NCBI GenBank assembly: GCA_021405325.1 | Contig: QWII01000023.1 | Span: 1 to 64,000 of the forward strand | Reading direction: 5' to 3' | Origin: Caldilinea sp. CFX5 | GTDB lineage: Bacteria; Chloroflexota; Anaerolineae; Caldilineales; Caldilineaceae | DNA length: 64,000 nt | Shown here: positions 18,724-27,379 of the stretch, one piece after another | Layout of the letters: every line of letters begins with the position of its first letter | Position numbering within the stretch: position 1 is the first letter of the stretch | Translations under genes and position numbers: made by a program | Notes under the pieces: generated by a model | Seen by the model: only the letters and a program-made list of their open reading frames with translations | The model's database searches: none | What the model was told of the DNA's origin: nothing

Positions 18724-20307
18724 TTACTGGAAATGGCGTTCGAGAATCAACGCCGCCGCGACCAACGCGTGACATTTGCGCTCCGGCTCCACCGTTTTCA
18801 GTCGCATGACATTGAGGGTGTGCCAGAAGAGCGCTTGTTGATAGGCCATGTTCGCACCCGCTTGCGCCAATTGTTGACGGGCAATGCGTCGGAGCGCCGT
18901 GACCAGGTCAAAGGCTTGCTGTAAGGGCGTGGGTAGCAGAATGGCGGTCGGCTCTTCCTCCCAGATGGTGGGGGCGACCAGCGCGCTTTCAAAGGCGATA
19001 AAGTCAGCCAATGGCTGCGGCGGCAGCGCCTGAAATTTGATGTCCGTTTCCAGTTCGGCAAAGTCACGTAGGCTGTGGCTCATGGTCGCGCGGGCGAAGT
19101 CGATGAGCCAGAAATGTCGCTCTTCATCGACCAGCACATTGTGGCTGTGCAGGTCGCCATGACAGAGACAGGTTTGGGTGGCGAGCGACCCAAACGAGCG
19201 AATGGCATCCCCCTGCAAGACCCGGTAGATCGGGTTGGGCAAGGGCCGCGGCAACGCCGACCAGGGCAAGGTCGGGCTGGTGAGCAGGGCCGGGTCGAGC
19301 GTCTGGGCGGCGCACTGCAATTTCGCCGCCGTCAGCCGGAGTTGTGCGGTGTAATGCGCCATTAAGTCGAGTGTCGCCGGCTGGGCGTCGGCGTGAATTT
19401 GCGCAAAGGTGGTCTGAAAAAAGCGTTCCAACAACGGCACGACTGTCGTCGCGGGCTGCGTCACGAAGAGGTCGGCCAGCGGTTGCACCTGTTCCGTTCC
19501 GGCGGCGCCAATCAGCGAGTAGACCAGCCCCCCGACGGCGCGCGAATAGGCTTCTCCCTCCAACTGGGTACGCCGTTGGCCGCCGAGAAAGGCTTTGATC
19601 CGGTGATAGGCTTCCGCTTCGGCGGCAATGGTTGCTGCATCCCCCAGCTTCAACACCACGGGAACCGGCGTGCCTTGTGGGCGCCGTTCCTGCACAATAA
19701 AGAGCAAGGCGCTGGAACGGGCTGTTTTGGTGATCGTTGCGCGGGTTACCAATGGCGTTAACTGGACGGCGGCGGCCTCCTGAAAGAGCCGCTGCAGGAT
19801 CAACATTACATCTTGCGCGGTCGGTTGGGGAAGGTCAGCCGCGGCGATCGGGAGCCGGCCGGCCACCGCACACAGGTCGGGGCCATTCTCGATCACCAGC
19901 TCAAAGTTGACCCCCACACTGGTGTGAAAGAGTTCATCCACCCGCGCCAGTAATTTTTGCGGCGCTTCGGGATCATCCTTGGCAATAATATCTTCGGCGC
20001 CGATCCGCCCCAGCGCTTCGTGAATGTTCTCCTTGGTGTCGTGCGCCGTGTGAAAAATGCAAGGCACCGTGGCGGGCAAGCGGCGGGCCAGGACAAAGCC
20101 GCTGGTGTCGGTGTCGCTGTGATCGTCATCGACGCGGATGTCGATAATCGCCAGTTGGAATAACTCATGCGCCAGGGCGTACTCCGCTTCCGCACTATTA
20201 CGCGCCACCACCACCTCATAGCCGGCCAGCCGCAACCAGCGCGGCACCGACCGCACCAAATGGGGGTCGTTATCGATGAAGAGAATCTGCTTGGCATTGG
20301 TTGTCAT
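18724..20307 (-). CDS. Response regulator fused to APH-like phosphotransferase (second copy)
   Basis: A 527-residue paralogue of the fusion at 10715-12313. The receiver (~residues 5-125) has ILFIDNDP, predicted phospho-acceptor D56 in AIIDIRVDDD, and a lysine in IIAKDDP. The C-terminal phosphotransferase-like domain has the catalytic loop CHGDLHSHN (H383, D385, N390) and LIDFARATMSHSLRDFAELE. The block after the metal aspartate (SH-LRDFAELE-DI) is shared with the other copy and is a likely family signature. The glutamate of DFE in the other copy is replaced by DFA here. AAGGAAG precedes ATG 20307. It follows the GAF kinase gene at 20383, so kinase/REC-APH pairing occurs twice in this block. 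Confidence 0.85.
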   Translation of the reverse strand: MTTNAKQILFIDNDPHLVRSVPRWLRLAGYEVVVARNSAEAEYALAHELFQLAIIDIRVDDDHSDTDTSGFVLARRLPATVPCIFHTAHDTKENIHEALGRIGAEDIIAKDDPEAPQKLLARVDELFHTSVGVNFELVIENGPDLCAVAGRLPIAAADLPQPTAQDVMLILQRLFQEAAAVQLTPLVTRATITKTARSSALLFIVQERRPQGTPVPVVLKLGDAATIAAEAEAYHRIKAFLGGQRRTQLEGEAYSRAVGGLVYSLIGAAGTEQVQPLADLFVTQPATTVVPLLERFFQTTFAQIHADAQPATLDLMAHYTAQLRLTAAKLQCAAQTLDPALLTSPTLPWSALPRPLPNPIYRVLQGDAIRSFGSLATQTCLCHGDLHSHNVLVDEERHFWLIDFARATMSHSLRDFAELETDIKFQALPPQPLADFIAFESALVAPTIWEEEPTAILLPTPLQQAFDLVTALRRIARQQLAQAGANMAYQQALFWHTLNVMRLKTVEPERKCHALVAAALILERHFQ

Positions 20308-20332
20308 GGTGAGTCTTCCTTTGAGCAAGAGA

Positions 20333-20392
20333 TGTTGCGTGCTACGTGCTGCGTGAACGATGGCGCCGCCACGCATCACGTGTCACGCAGCA
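20333..20392. repeat. Inverted word-array hairpin (GCGTGCTAC word)
   Basis: TGCGTGCTACGTGCTGCGTGA (20335-20355) faces CACGCATCACGTGTCACGCAGCA (20370-20392) with partial complementarity. The distal arm overlaps the last codons of the GAF kinase gene. It separates that gene from the REC-APH gene. Confidence 0.6.
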
Positions 20393-22164
20393 AGCGGGAA
20401 TGTTAACCGCAACTTCGTTCCCTGGTCGTTGCTTTCCAGCAGGATCAAGTCCCCCCGGTAGCGCCGGGCGATCAGGCGCGCGATATGGGCGCCCATGCCC
20501 GTCCCCTGGCCGGTGGCGCCGGGGGGGCGTTGGATCGGGCGCTTGAGAAAGAAGGGGCGGGCAAAGGCTGGAATGCCTGGCCCCGAGTCCTCAATATCAA
20601 TGGCGATCTGTTCACCAAGCCGTCGGCTGCGCACGGTCAACTCGCCTTGTTGGGCCATTGCTTTCAACGCGTTATTCACTACTTTCTCCGTGGCAATGCG
20701 CAAGATGTTGGGGGGCGCTTGCACGCGCAAGCCCGAACATTGGAGGTCAAAGCGATAAGTGATGGCGGCGCCTTCTTCCTGGTTGTACTGGTCACACCAG
20801 CGTTGGATGGTGCTGCTCAATTCCCGGTCAATCAGGGTGGGCGTTTCGGGTACGCTGCCGGTCGTTGTCATTGGATCGCTCCGAAAGCTCTGGATGTCGT
20901 CGGCAATGCTGTTCAAGTCGCTGATCACTTCCTGCAACCATGTATCGCCTGTCAAACCGTGCTGTTGCGCCCACCGCTTGAGGGTGTCGGTGCAATAGCG
21001 CAAGCTGCCGATCTTCTGCGCCAGCGTGTGCTGACGGTCGGCGGCGGTGATGCCAAACCAGGCCACGGCTTCGCTGGCGATGGCATTGTCGCGCGCGTCC
21101 GCCAGTTCCTGCGCCTGGAACTCGCGTTGGGTGCGCTCTTCCTGAATCAACCCGGCGTAATGGAGCGCGACAGCCGCGTGGGGCGCCAACTTCTCGACAA
21201 AGTTGCGATCGTCCAGCGCAATGCCATCTGCTTCCGTGCTGGTGAGATAAATGGCGCCGATGACCTGGTCATTCATCAGCAAAGGCACACTATAGGCCGC
21301 CGCCATGCCCTCATCCCAGCCCAGGTAGGTGACATGATAGGGGTCTTGGTGTAAGTCCGGCGCGTAATAAGGGCGACGGGTGGCGACGGCATGGGCGTTG
21401 ATGCTGCGGGTGGTGAGCGTAAGCCGAATACCCTGCGCCGTCAACTGCTGCTCTGCCGGCAAGTGGGTCAGCACGGTGACAAAGGCGCATTTGGTCAATC
21501 GTCGTACTTGTTGGGCAATGACCGCCGCCGTGGCATCGGGGTCGCCGGCGCCGGCAGCGGCGGAAACGGCCTGGAACGCCTCCTCCTCGCGCCGCCGCCG
21601 CCGCAGGACACGGGCGTTTTGCACAAATAACGCCACCTGTTGCGCCCAACACCAGAGATCGCGTCGCCGCGTCGCGTCGATGCGTTGAGGTGTGCGCAGC
21701 GAAATGAGGACAACCCCCACCACCTCCTCCTGCTCCGGCCAACCGATGACCAGCGGCAGCGCGATCAGCGCCCCAATCTGGTTGGTCGCCAGCACATGGG
21801 ACGGAATCGGCGGCAGGTTGGCCGGCCACGCGCTCATCTCTTCAATAAAATAGGGTTTGCGTTGCGTCACAATGGCCGCGGCCGCACCTTGGGGATGGGC
21901 GGTTGGCGTCTTGACCACAGCCGTGACGGCGCCGTCCATCCGCTCCAGATGCAGCAAGCCGGTCTCGCGGTAGATATAGAGACTGATCAAGCTGATTTGG
22001 CCGCGAAAGAGTTGATGGGCCTGTTGAATGACTTCGTCGAGGACAGGAGCGAGGGCTTGCTCGGACTCGCGCTGGCGCCAGGTGCCCAGCAACTGTTGGC
22101 CTAGATAGGCGAGATAATCAGAACAATCGGGAGAACGATTGACAAATGGGGGGGTCTCTTCCAT
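20383..22164 (-). CDS. GAF-domain sensor histidine kinase
   Basis: A 593-residue soluble kinase with two GAF-type domains (about 40-190 and 215-345), the second ending in LAPHAAVALHYAG as in the five-GAF kinase. The kinase core has N-box KVVNNALKAM, G1 box IEDSGPGIP and G2 box GQGTGMGAHIARLI. No canonical H-box is visible; the helical region has only the histidine in DRQHTLAQKIGSL. It may use that residue or belong to a group with diverged phospho-acceptors. ATG 22164 has AAGGAGA at 8 nt; the longer frame to 22191 has no support. It is the first gene of the 17-kb signalling block and is followed by a REC-APH fusion gene. Confidence 0.9.
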   Translation of the reverse strand: MEETPPFVNRSPDCSDYLAYLGQQLLGTWRQRESEQALAPVLDEVIQQAHQLFRGQISLISLYIYRETGLLHLERMDGAVTAVVKTPTAHPQGAAAAIVTQRKPYFIEEMSAWPANLPPIPSHVLATNQIGALIALPLVIGWPEQEEVVGVVLISLRTPQRIDATRRRDLWCWAQQVALFVQNARVLRRRRREEEAFQAVSAAAGAGDPDATAAVIAQQVRRLTKCAFVTVLTHLPAEQQLTAQGIRLTLTTRSINAHAVATRRPYYAPDLHQDPYHVTYLGWDEGMAAAYSVPLLMNDQVIGAIYLTSTEADGIALDDRNFVEKLAPHAAVALHYAGLIQEERTQREFQAQELADARDNAIASEAVAWFGITAADRQHTLAQKIGSLRYCTDTLKRWAQQHGLTGDTWLQEVISDLNSIADDIQSFRSDPMTTTGSVPETPTLIDRELSSTIQRWCDQYNQEEGAAITYRFDLQCSGLRVQAPPNILRIATEKVVNNALKAMAQQGELTVRSRRLGEQIAIDIEDSGPGIPAFARPFFLKRPIQRPPGATGQGTGMGAHIARLIARRYRGDLILLESNDQGTKLRLTFPLAA

Positions 22165-22209
22165 TGGTGTACTCTCCTTGCCGGCGGGCAAGCTGCAATG
22201 ATAGCGTTA

Positions 22210-22273
22210 GTATACCTCTTGCGTGTGCTGTTGGTATACCAATTATTCTGGGCTGAAGTTGACAAATTGTCAA
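22210..22273 (-). promoter_or_regulatory. Palindromes upstream of GAF kinase gene
   Basis: A perfect 15-nt palindrome, TTGACAA-N-TTGTCAA (22259-22273), and a pair of GTATACC/GGTATAC sites (22210-22216, 22233-22239) lie 46-109 nt upstream of ATG 22164. The proximal GTATAC site reads AGTATAC on the coding strand and could be the -10. They look like operators for a dimeric regulator. Confidence 0.45.
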
Positions 22274-22490
22274 GCAGCAGCGGAAATGGTTTTTCTTTCT
22301 AAAGTCACAACCCAAAACGATCTAACTAACCCTGCTTTGCAGTACCAACCGCTGTAATCACTGTTCAGCCGTCAAATCGGCGTAGCGCAACGGTCCTGGT
22401 TGGAACTAAATGAATCAACTAATTGCCTAACGGAAAACTAAATAGCGGAGGATACTCGTTATAGGAGCAATGGCTCTAGCATCAACTATT

Positions 22491-22579
22491 CGTATGACAA
22501 TGGTCTGGTAATCTACGCCAATGTGGAGTTTGGCTTGCGTATGATAACGGTCTGAAAATCTACGCAAGCGAGGAGTCTG
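22491..22579. repeat. Two 42-bp imperfect direct repeats
   Basis: Copies at 22491-22532 and 22538-22579 share the pattern CGTATGA-AA-GGTCTG-AATCTACGC and most of the rest, at a 47-bp period. They lie just before a small reading frame with a good ribosome binding site. Function unknown. The rest of the gap 22274-22490 shows nothing I recognise. Confidence 0.65.
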
Positions 22580-22582
22580 ACA

Positions 22583-22735
22583 ATGGTTTCAACCGAAGCG
22601 ATACCTATACCACCCCCGCCAGCCGTTGGCCGTTTGCGGGGAGCCGCCAAAGTATTCGTCGTGCTGGCCGCACTGTCGCTCTTTTTCTTGGGTTATTTGC
22701 GGGGCTCTTTAGCAGCGTCATCGCCAATAACTTGA
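22583..22735 (+). CDS. Possible 50-residue single-TM protein or gene remnant
   Basis: GAGGAG lies 8 nt before an ATG that opens a 50-codon frame. It encodes a proline-rich N-terminus (IPIPPPPAVG) and a clear membrane helix (VFVVLAALSLFFLGYL). The frame closes at 22733. The +1 frame then continues open with AGLFSSVIANNLMEGTQQRMW, which reads like protein. This may therefore be the start of a longer membrane-protein gene truncated by a frameshift. It is convergent with the patB gene and ends 78 nt from it. I do not recognise the family. Confidence 0.35.
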   Translation: MVSTEAIPIPPPPAVGRLRGAAKVFVVLAALSLFFLGYLRGSLAASSPIT

Positions 22736-22813
22736 TGGAGGGGACACAACAGCGGATGTGGGCGGAAACGGCTGCTCTTGCGACAGGCATCCGCCATCCG
22801 CTGTCGTGTTTGC

Positions 22814-23971
22814 TCACGGCAACGCTGTGCGCATGGCTGCCAACCCTTGTTCCAGCAACGGACGGGGACAGCCGAAGTTTAAGCGCACAAAGCCTTCGCC
22901 ACCTTCCCCAAAGACGGCGCCATCATTCAGCGCTACTTTGGCCCGCTCCAGGAAGAACTTCTGTGGGTTGCCTTCGATGCCGCTTTCACGACAGTCGATC
23001 CAGGCTAGGTAAGTTGCCTCCGGGGTGGTGGTGCGCAACTGGGGCATCTGCTCGCGGATATAGTTGACTGCAAAGTCCCGGTTGGCCGTCAGATAGGCGC
23101 GTAGGGCCGTCAACCAATCTGCGCATTCGCTATAGGCCGCGACCGCTGCCGCATAGCCCATCAAATTGACATGGGGGACAATCCCGCTGGCCGCTTTTTG
23201 CACTTTCTTCCGTAAGTCGGCACTGGGAATAATGGCGACGCTACAGCCCAGCCCCGGCACATTGAAGGTTTTGCTGGGCGCCATGAGGGTGACGGTGCGG
23301 TCGGCCAGTTCCGGCGAGAGGGCGGCCAGCGGGGTATGGGTTGTGCCGCCGAGCAGCAGATCGCAATGGATCTCATCGGAACAGATGATCAGATCGTGGC
23401 GCAGGCAAATCTCGGCCATCTGGCTTAACTCCGCCGGGCTATAGGCGCGACCAATGGGGTTGTGGGGGTTGCACAAGATAAACAGGCGGGTGTTAGGGCG
23501 CACTGCGGCTTCAAAACGCTCATAATCAACATCATAGTAGAGATGGCCATTGCGCTCACTTTTGGCCAACAGGGCGCTCTGCAACTCCCGCTCCTGGTTG
23601 ACCGGCGCGCTCAAAAAGGGCGGATAGATCGGCGCACTGACCAAAACGCCATCGCCCCGGTCCCCAATGGCGCGGCTCACCACATTCAGCCCGCAGACCA
23701 AGCCCGGCAAAGAAACAATGGCTTCCGGCTGCACTGTCCAGTTGTAGAGGCGCGCCAGCCGTTCCACCAGCACTTCCCGCAATTGATTGGTCAAGCCGCC
23801 ATAACCAAAGACGCCATGATCCACCCGCTCGTGCATGGCGCGCAAGATCGGCGTCGGCGAACGAAAATCCATATCCGCCACCCACATCGGCAGCACATCC
23901 TCGCTATAGAAATGCCACTTGCTGCTGTCGCTCGCCCGCCGGTTGACCACTGTATCGAAATCGTACCCCAT
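22814..23971 (-). CDS. patB: PatB/MalY-type C-S lyase
   Basis: A 385-residue fold-type I pyridoxal-phosphate enzyme of the MalY/PatB group. Typical features are the N-terminal DTVVNRRASDSSKW, the substrate loop LPMWVADMDF, CNPHNPIGR, the cofactor aspartate in CSDEIHCDL, and the Schiff-base lysine K234 in APSKTFNVPG. Enzymes of this group cleave the C-S bond of cystathionine or cysteine conjugates to a thiol, pyruvate and ammonia. The C-terminus ends in RLNFGCPRPLLEQGL, usual for the family. GGGAG lies 10 nt before the ATG. It is a single-gene unit downstream of, and separated by a strong hairpin from, the mrp operon. Confidence 0.93.
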   Translation of the reverse strand: MGYDFDTVVNRRASDSSKWHFYSEDVLPMWVADMDFRSPTPILRAMHERVDHGVFGYGGLTNQLREVLVERLARLYNWTVQPEAIVSLPGLVCGLNVVSRAIGDRGDGVLVSAPIYPPFLSAPVNQERELQSALLAKSERNGHLYYDVDYERFEAAVRPNTRLFILCNPHNPIGRAYSPAELSQMAEICLRHDLIICSDEIHCDLLLGGTTHTPLAALSPELADRTVTLMAPSKTFNVPGLGCSVAIIPSADLRKKVQKAASGIVPHVNLMGYAAAVAAYSECADWLTALRAYLTANRDFAVNYIREQMPQLRTTTPEATYLAWIDCRESGIEGNPQKFFLERAKVALNDGAVFGEGGEGFVRLNFGCPRPLLEQGLAAMRTALP

Positions 23972-24043
23972 AACTCATGCTCCCAATCCTAGACTCTGCA
24001 AAGTTGTACAAAAATGATCCTGACTCTCCTAATCATAACCGAA

Positions 24044-24095
24044 ATCACCCAGTCAGCCAATCCCTGGCAACATGCGGATTGGCTGACTGGGTGAT
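24044..24095 (-). terminator. Terminator of the mrp operon
   Basis: A perfect 20-bp inverted repeat (24044-24063 and 24076-24095) with a 12-nt loop lies 55 nt beyond the mrpG stop and 72 nt upstream of patB. It lacks a long T run, so rho-independence is not certain. Confidence 0.65.
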
Positions 24096-24149
24096 TACCC
24101 CGCTACTCTTCTTCTATTCTTCCTGTCGCTCCTTCACCTGGTCACCTTG

Positions 24150-24482
24150 TCACCCCTCATCCTCCCGCGCCATCGCATCATAATTCAGTACAAACCGCCG
24201 CTCCTCTTTAGCGGTGCGATAGGCCGCACGCGCCATCGTCGTGGTGGCGATTGGGGCGGTGAGGAAGAAGAAGGCAATCAACAAGATCATGCGGATCAAG
24301 TGGTCAGGATAGTAGAGACCGGCGGCAAGCAACACACAGATCACACCCAGGGTGGCGGCTTTACCGGCCGCGTGCATCCGTGTATACATGTCGGGCAAGC
24401 GCAGGATGCCGATGGCGCTAATCACCATAAAGGCGACCCCGACCATGGCGAAAAAAAGGACAAATGCTTCGCGGATCGTCAT
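24150..24482 (-). CDS. mrpG: Na+/H+ antiporter subunit G
   Basis: A 110-residue subunit with three membrane helices. The hallmark of MrpG/PhaG is present: a loop between helices 1 and 2 reading AIGILRLPDMYTRMHAAGKAATLG, seen at residues ~23-46 (quoted part GILRLPDMYTRMHA). It is the last gene of the Mrp operon. Mrp complexes exchange cytoplasmic Na+ (or K+) for external H+ and support alkali and salt tolerance. The gap from mrpF is 5 nt, so the genes are almost certainly cotranscribed. The C-terminal tail is charged and cytoplasmic. Confidence 0.94.
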   Translation of the reverse strand: MTIREAFVLFFAMVGVAFMVISAIGILRLPDMYTRMHAAGKAATLGVICVLLAAGLYYPDHLIRMILLIAFFFLTAPIATTTMARAAYRTAKEERRFVLNYDAMAREDEG

Positions 24483-24487
24483 GACAA

Positions 24488-24763
24488 CTACTCCTCCCGC
24501 TTCGACTGTTCCAGATAGCGCGCCACCATCACTGTACCCAGAAAGCCCAGTACGCCGGTGATGATGGTGACATCCAACAAAAAGACGGCGCCCTGTTTAA
24601 TGGCAAAGAGGGCGATGATCGCCACGGCATGAATGGCGATAAGATCAAAGGCAACGACACGGTTCGGCACATCCGGCCCGCGGTAGAGGCGCAGGAAACA
24701 GAGCGCCAGGGAGACGCTAAGCAGGAGAATCAGCAGGTCGATGCTGGTTGTAAAGAGGGTCAT
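24488..24763 (-). CDS. mrpF: Na+/H+ antiporter subunit F
   Basis: A 91-residue, three-helix protein matching MrpF/PhaF. The family motif at the second segment is RLYRGPDVPNRVVAFDLI, and the third reads DVTIITGVLGFLGTVMVARY. Its ATG overlaps the mrpE stop as ATGA, a sign of translational coupling. It is required as a structural subunit of the hetero-oligomeric Mrp antiporter in well-studied species. Confidence 0.94.
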   Translation of the reverse strand: MTLFTTSIDLLILLLSVSLALCFLRLYRGPDVPNRVVAFDLIAIHAVAIIALFAIKQGAVFLLDVTIITGVLGFLGTVMVARYLEQSKREE

Positions 24764-25341
24764 GTCATTGTTCCTCGTGTGAAACGGAGCAGTAGCCGTT
24801 CAAAGGTCTCCTTTACCTCCGTCTGAAAGGTTGCCGGGTCGCCGGTGGCGAGAATGTGAACATAGAGCAGCCGCTCGCCCCGCTCATTCTGCCCCAGGTC
24901 AACACTGAGGGTGCCGGGCGTCAGGGTGATCACCGAGGCCAGGGTCATAATCTCTAAGGCCGATGAAGCCGTCAGCGGAATGGCCACAATGCCGGGATTG
25001 ATCATCGGCCTGGGTTGCAAAACGACCTTGGCCAGAATCAGGTTGCTCAATACAATTTGCCAGAGGACATAGCCGAGAAAATAGAGCAAATCGTAGGTGC
25101 GTCGAACATAGGACCCCTTGTAGAGCGCAATCACCAGAAAGCCGACGCCAAAGCCGATGAGATAATCGGCGCCGCCAAAGAGCGGAACAAGTTCAGCCCA
25201 AAGAAAGGCGAGCAACAGATTTACCAAAAAGAGCAGCAGATAGAGATTCTGTGGCGCCGGCGCACCGGCTGTCGTTGGGCGCGGCGTCAGTGGAGGGCGC
25301 TGCGCCTGTGGATTTTGCCGTTGAGGGCGATTCTTACGCAT
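24760..25341 (-). CDS. mrpE: Na+/H+ antiporter subunit E
   Basis: A 193-residue subunit. A ~30-residue Pro/Gln/Arg-rich N-terminus precedes two to three helices and the cytoplasmic domain typical of MrpE: NPGIVAIPL, then SVITLTPGTLSVDL. The latter TLTPGT motif is diagnostic. The N-terminal extension is unusual compared with ~158-residue homologues. The start is 4 nt from the mrpD stop, and its end overlaps mrpF by 4 nt. Confidence 0.94.
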   Translation of the reverse strand: MRKNRPQRQNPQAQRPPLTPRPTTAGAPAPQNLYLLLFLVNLLLAFLWAELVPLFGGADYLIGFGVGFLVIALYKGSYVRRTYDLLYFLGYVLWQIVLSNLILAKVVLQPRPMINPGIVAIPLTASSALEIMTLASVITLTPGTLSVDLGQNERGERLLYVHILATGDPATFQTEVKETFERLLLRFTRGTMT

Positions 25342-25345
25342 AGCA

Positions 25346-26926
25346 CTATTTTTTCTCTAGCCTGATGATTTCATCCGTCGGTTGCACTGCCGCAATATAG
25401 CCGGCCCGGTCGAGCGCCTGTTGTGCCGCCACGGTGGACCAGGCAAAAACCGGCGCACTAAAGAGGCCAATCGCCAGACTCAGCAGCACCAGCCCACTAA
25501 TCGGCAGCAAGGTCAACCAGCGTTTGAACGGGTGCGTCAAGGGGGCAGTGGGGGCAAGCGGCGCAGTTGCCGCGCCGGCAAAGGCATATTGCCAGAGGCG
25601 CACCATGCTCATCAAGGTGAAGACGCTTACCAGCAGGCTGACGGCGGCGATCAACCAGTGTTGATTGCTCAGAGCGCTCTGTAACAGACCCAGTTTGCTG
25701 ATAAACCCGCTGGAAGGGGGAATGCCGGCCAGGGAAAAGGCGGCAAAAAAGAAGATGATCGCCAGCAGCGGGCGACGGGTGCTGAGTCCCTTGAGTTGAT
25801 TGGCGAGCAAATTGCCGCTGCCCATCTCCATCTCGGCGGCGCCGCCGGCCATAAGGAGCGCTGTCTTCACAATCATGTGATGCACCAGATAGAGAATCCC
25901 CGCCGCCAACCCGAAACCGGCGGCCACCGGATCGGCGCTCCCCGCCAGCCCCAGCCCCATGACCATATAGCCGACCTGGCTGATGACATGAAAGCTGAGG
26001 ACGCGCCGCATGGTGTTGACCGCCATCGCGCCAAAGACGCCGGTCAGCATGGTCAAGCCGGCAATCGCCAGAATCAACGGCTGCCAATCGACCAGGTAGG
26101 TCGGGAAGAGCAGTGAAAAGACGCGATAGAGCGTATAGATGCCCACTTTGGTCAACAATCCGCCAAAAAAGGCGGTAACGGCCGGGTGAGGCGTATGGTA
26201 ACTGCTGGGCAACCAGAAATAGAGCGGAAAAAGCCCCGCCTTGGAGCTATAGGCGATCAACAACATGCCGGCCAGTAGCGCCTGGATGCTGGGGGGCGCT
26301 TGCTCCATCCGTTGCGCCAGGTGGGCAAAGTTGAGCGTTCCTAGTGTGCCGTAGGCAATCCCGGCGGCGGAGAGAAAGACCAGCGACGCCATCAAGTTGA
26401 GAACCACATAGCGAATCCCGCCGCTGATCTGCCCCGACTGCCCACCCAGCGTCAACAGCACAAAACTGGACATAAGCAGCACTTCAAAAAAGACATAGAG
26501 GTTAAAGAGATCGCCGGCCAGAAACGCCCCGTTCACCCCCATTAACAGGAAGAGGAGCAGCGGGTAAAAGTGCATATTGCGCCGTTCGTCCAGCGTCCCC
26601 ATGGCGTACAGGACCGTTGTCAGCGCCAGAATCGCCGTCAAGGTCAGGAGGATAGCGCTTAAGCCATCGGCCACCACGGCAATGCCAAAGGGCGCCGCCC
26701 AATCACCCATTTGCAGCACCAGCCGTTCCCCAACACCAATGGTATGATAGAGCAACCAGAGCGCAATGCCCAGATTGACAAGAGTTGTCGCCAGGGCCAG
26801 GAACTGTTGGTAACGCGCCGTCCGGCGATCCCCCCAGCGCGCAAAGGCCAGACCCAATGCGGCCATAGAGAGCGGAATGACAATCGGCGCCGCTACCCAA
26901 TTTGGATTCAGATTCATGATTGGCAA
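25346..26926 (-). CDS. mrpD: Na+/H+ antiporter subunit D
   Basis: A 526-residue polytopic subunit homologous to complex I antiporter-like subunits (NuoL/M/N), with about fourteen helices. The conserved membrane glutamate in YVFFEVLLMSS (E148) and lysine in AYSSKAGLFPLYFWLP (K229) are in place, as is HHMIVKTALL later. These charged residues form the proton path in the family. A TTG start at 26926 has AGAGGG at a good distance; an ATG at 26917 would be too far from it. It lies 9 nt after mrpC. It is the subunit that, with MrpA, most likely carries ion translocation. Confidence 0.95.
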   Translation of the reverse strand: MPIMNLNPNWVAAPIVIPLSMAALGLAFARWGDRRTARYQQFLALATTLVNLGIALWLLYHTIGVGERLVLQMGDWAAPFGIAVVADGLSAILLTLTAILALTTVLYAMGTLDERRNMHFYPLLLFLLMGVNGAFLAGDLFNLYVFFEVLLMSSFVLLTLGGQSGQISGGIRYVVLNLMASLVFLSAAGIAYGTLGTLNFAHLAQRMEQAPPSIQALLAGMLLIAYSSKAGLFPLYFWLPSSYHTPHPAVTAFFGGLLTKVGIYTLYRVFSLLFPTYLVDWQPLILAIAGLTMLTGVFGAMAVNTMRRVLSFHVISQVGYMVMGLGLAGSADPVAAGFGLAAGILYLVHHMIVKTALLMAGGAAEMEMGSGNLLANQLKGLSTRRPLLAIIFFFAAFSLAGIPPSSGFISKLGLLQSALSNQHWLIAAVSLLVSVFTLMSMVRLWQYAFAGAATAPLAPTAPLTHPFKRWLTLLPISGLVLLSLAIGLFSAPVFAWSTVAAQQALDRAGYIAAVQPTDEIIRLEKK

Positions 26927-26935
26927 CTGTACCCT

Positions 26936-27379
26936 CTATGCTGACTTGCGCGCCGGCGGCGCCTGTTCTAAATATTCGTAATCTTCTTCGGTGGCGGTGG
27001 TGATTAACGGCGCGGCAGGTGCAAAGGGATCCGTGGGGGCATTGACCGCTTCCGTCTGGCTGTTGACCAGTGTATTGCGCCGGTTGATCAACATCACCAT
27101 AAAGGCTGTCACGCCAAAGCTGATCACAATCGCCGTCAGAATCAGCGCCTGCGGCAGCGGATCGACAAAGGTGCTAATCTCACCAGTAAAGCTGCTTTTA
27201 TCGGCAATGATCGGTGGTAAGCCACGCTTGAGGTGACCGCTGCTCAACAACAGCAGGTTGACGCCATGACTGAGCAGCGCCAGCCCTAAAATCAGGCGAA
27301 TTGGCGTTCGTTGGAGCAACAGGTACGTACCCGTGCCGAAGAGAACGCCAATCATCAACGCCAACATCAAACCAGTCAT
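26936..27379 (-). CDS. mrpC: Na+/H+ antiporter subunit C
   Basis: A 147-residue NuoK-like subunit with three helices. Recognisable parts are TPIRLILGLALLSHGVNLLLL and, near the third helix, DPLPQALILTAIVISFG, the family signature. The ~40-residue cytoplasmic tail rich in Thr, Ala and Glu is longer than in Bacillus MrpC (~113 residues). ATGA overlap with the mrpB stop indicates coupling. Confidence 0.95.
   Translation of the reverse strand: MTGLMLALMIGVLFGTGTYLLLQRTPIRLILGLALLSHGVNLLLLSSGHLKRGLPPIIADKSSFTGEISTFVDPLPQALILTAIVISFGVTAFMVMLINRRNTLVNSQTEAVNAPTDPFAPAAPLITTATEEDYEYLEQAPPARKSA

Noticed and set aside
18485..18775. 96-codon minus-strand frame in the gap before the PocR kinase gene
   Set aside because: It begins inside the REC-APH gene, has no ribosome site and crosses the predicted promoter.
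20485..21354. 289-codon plus-strand frame
   Set aside because: Antisense to the GAF kinase's HATPase and GAF domains; no protein-like motifs.
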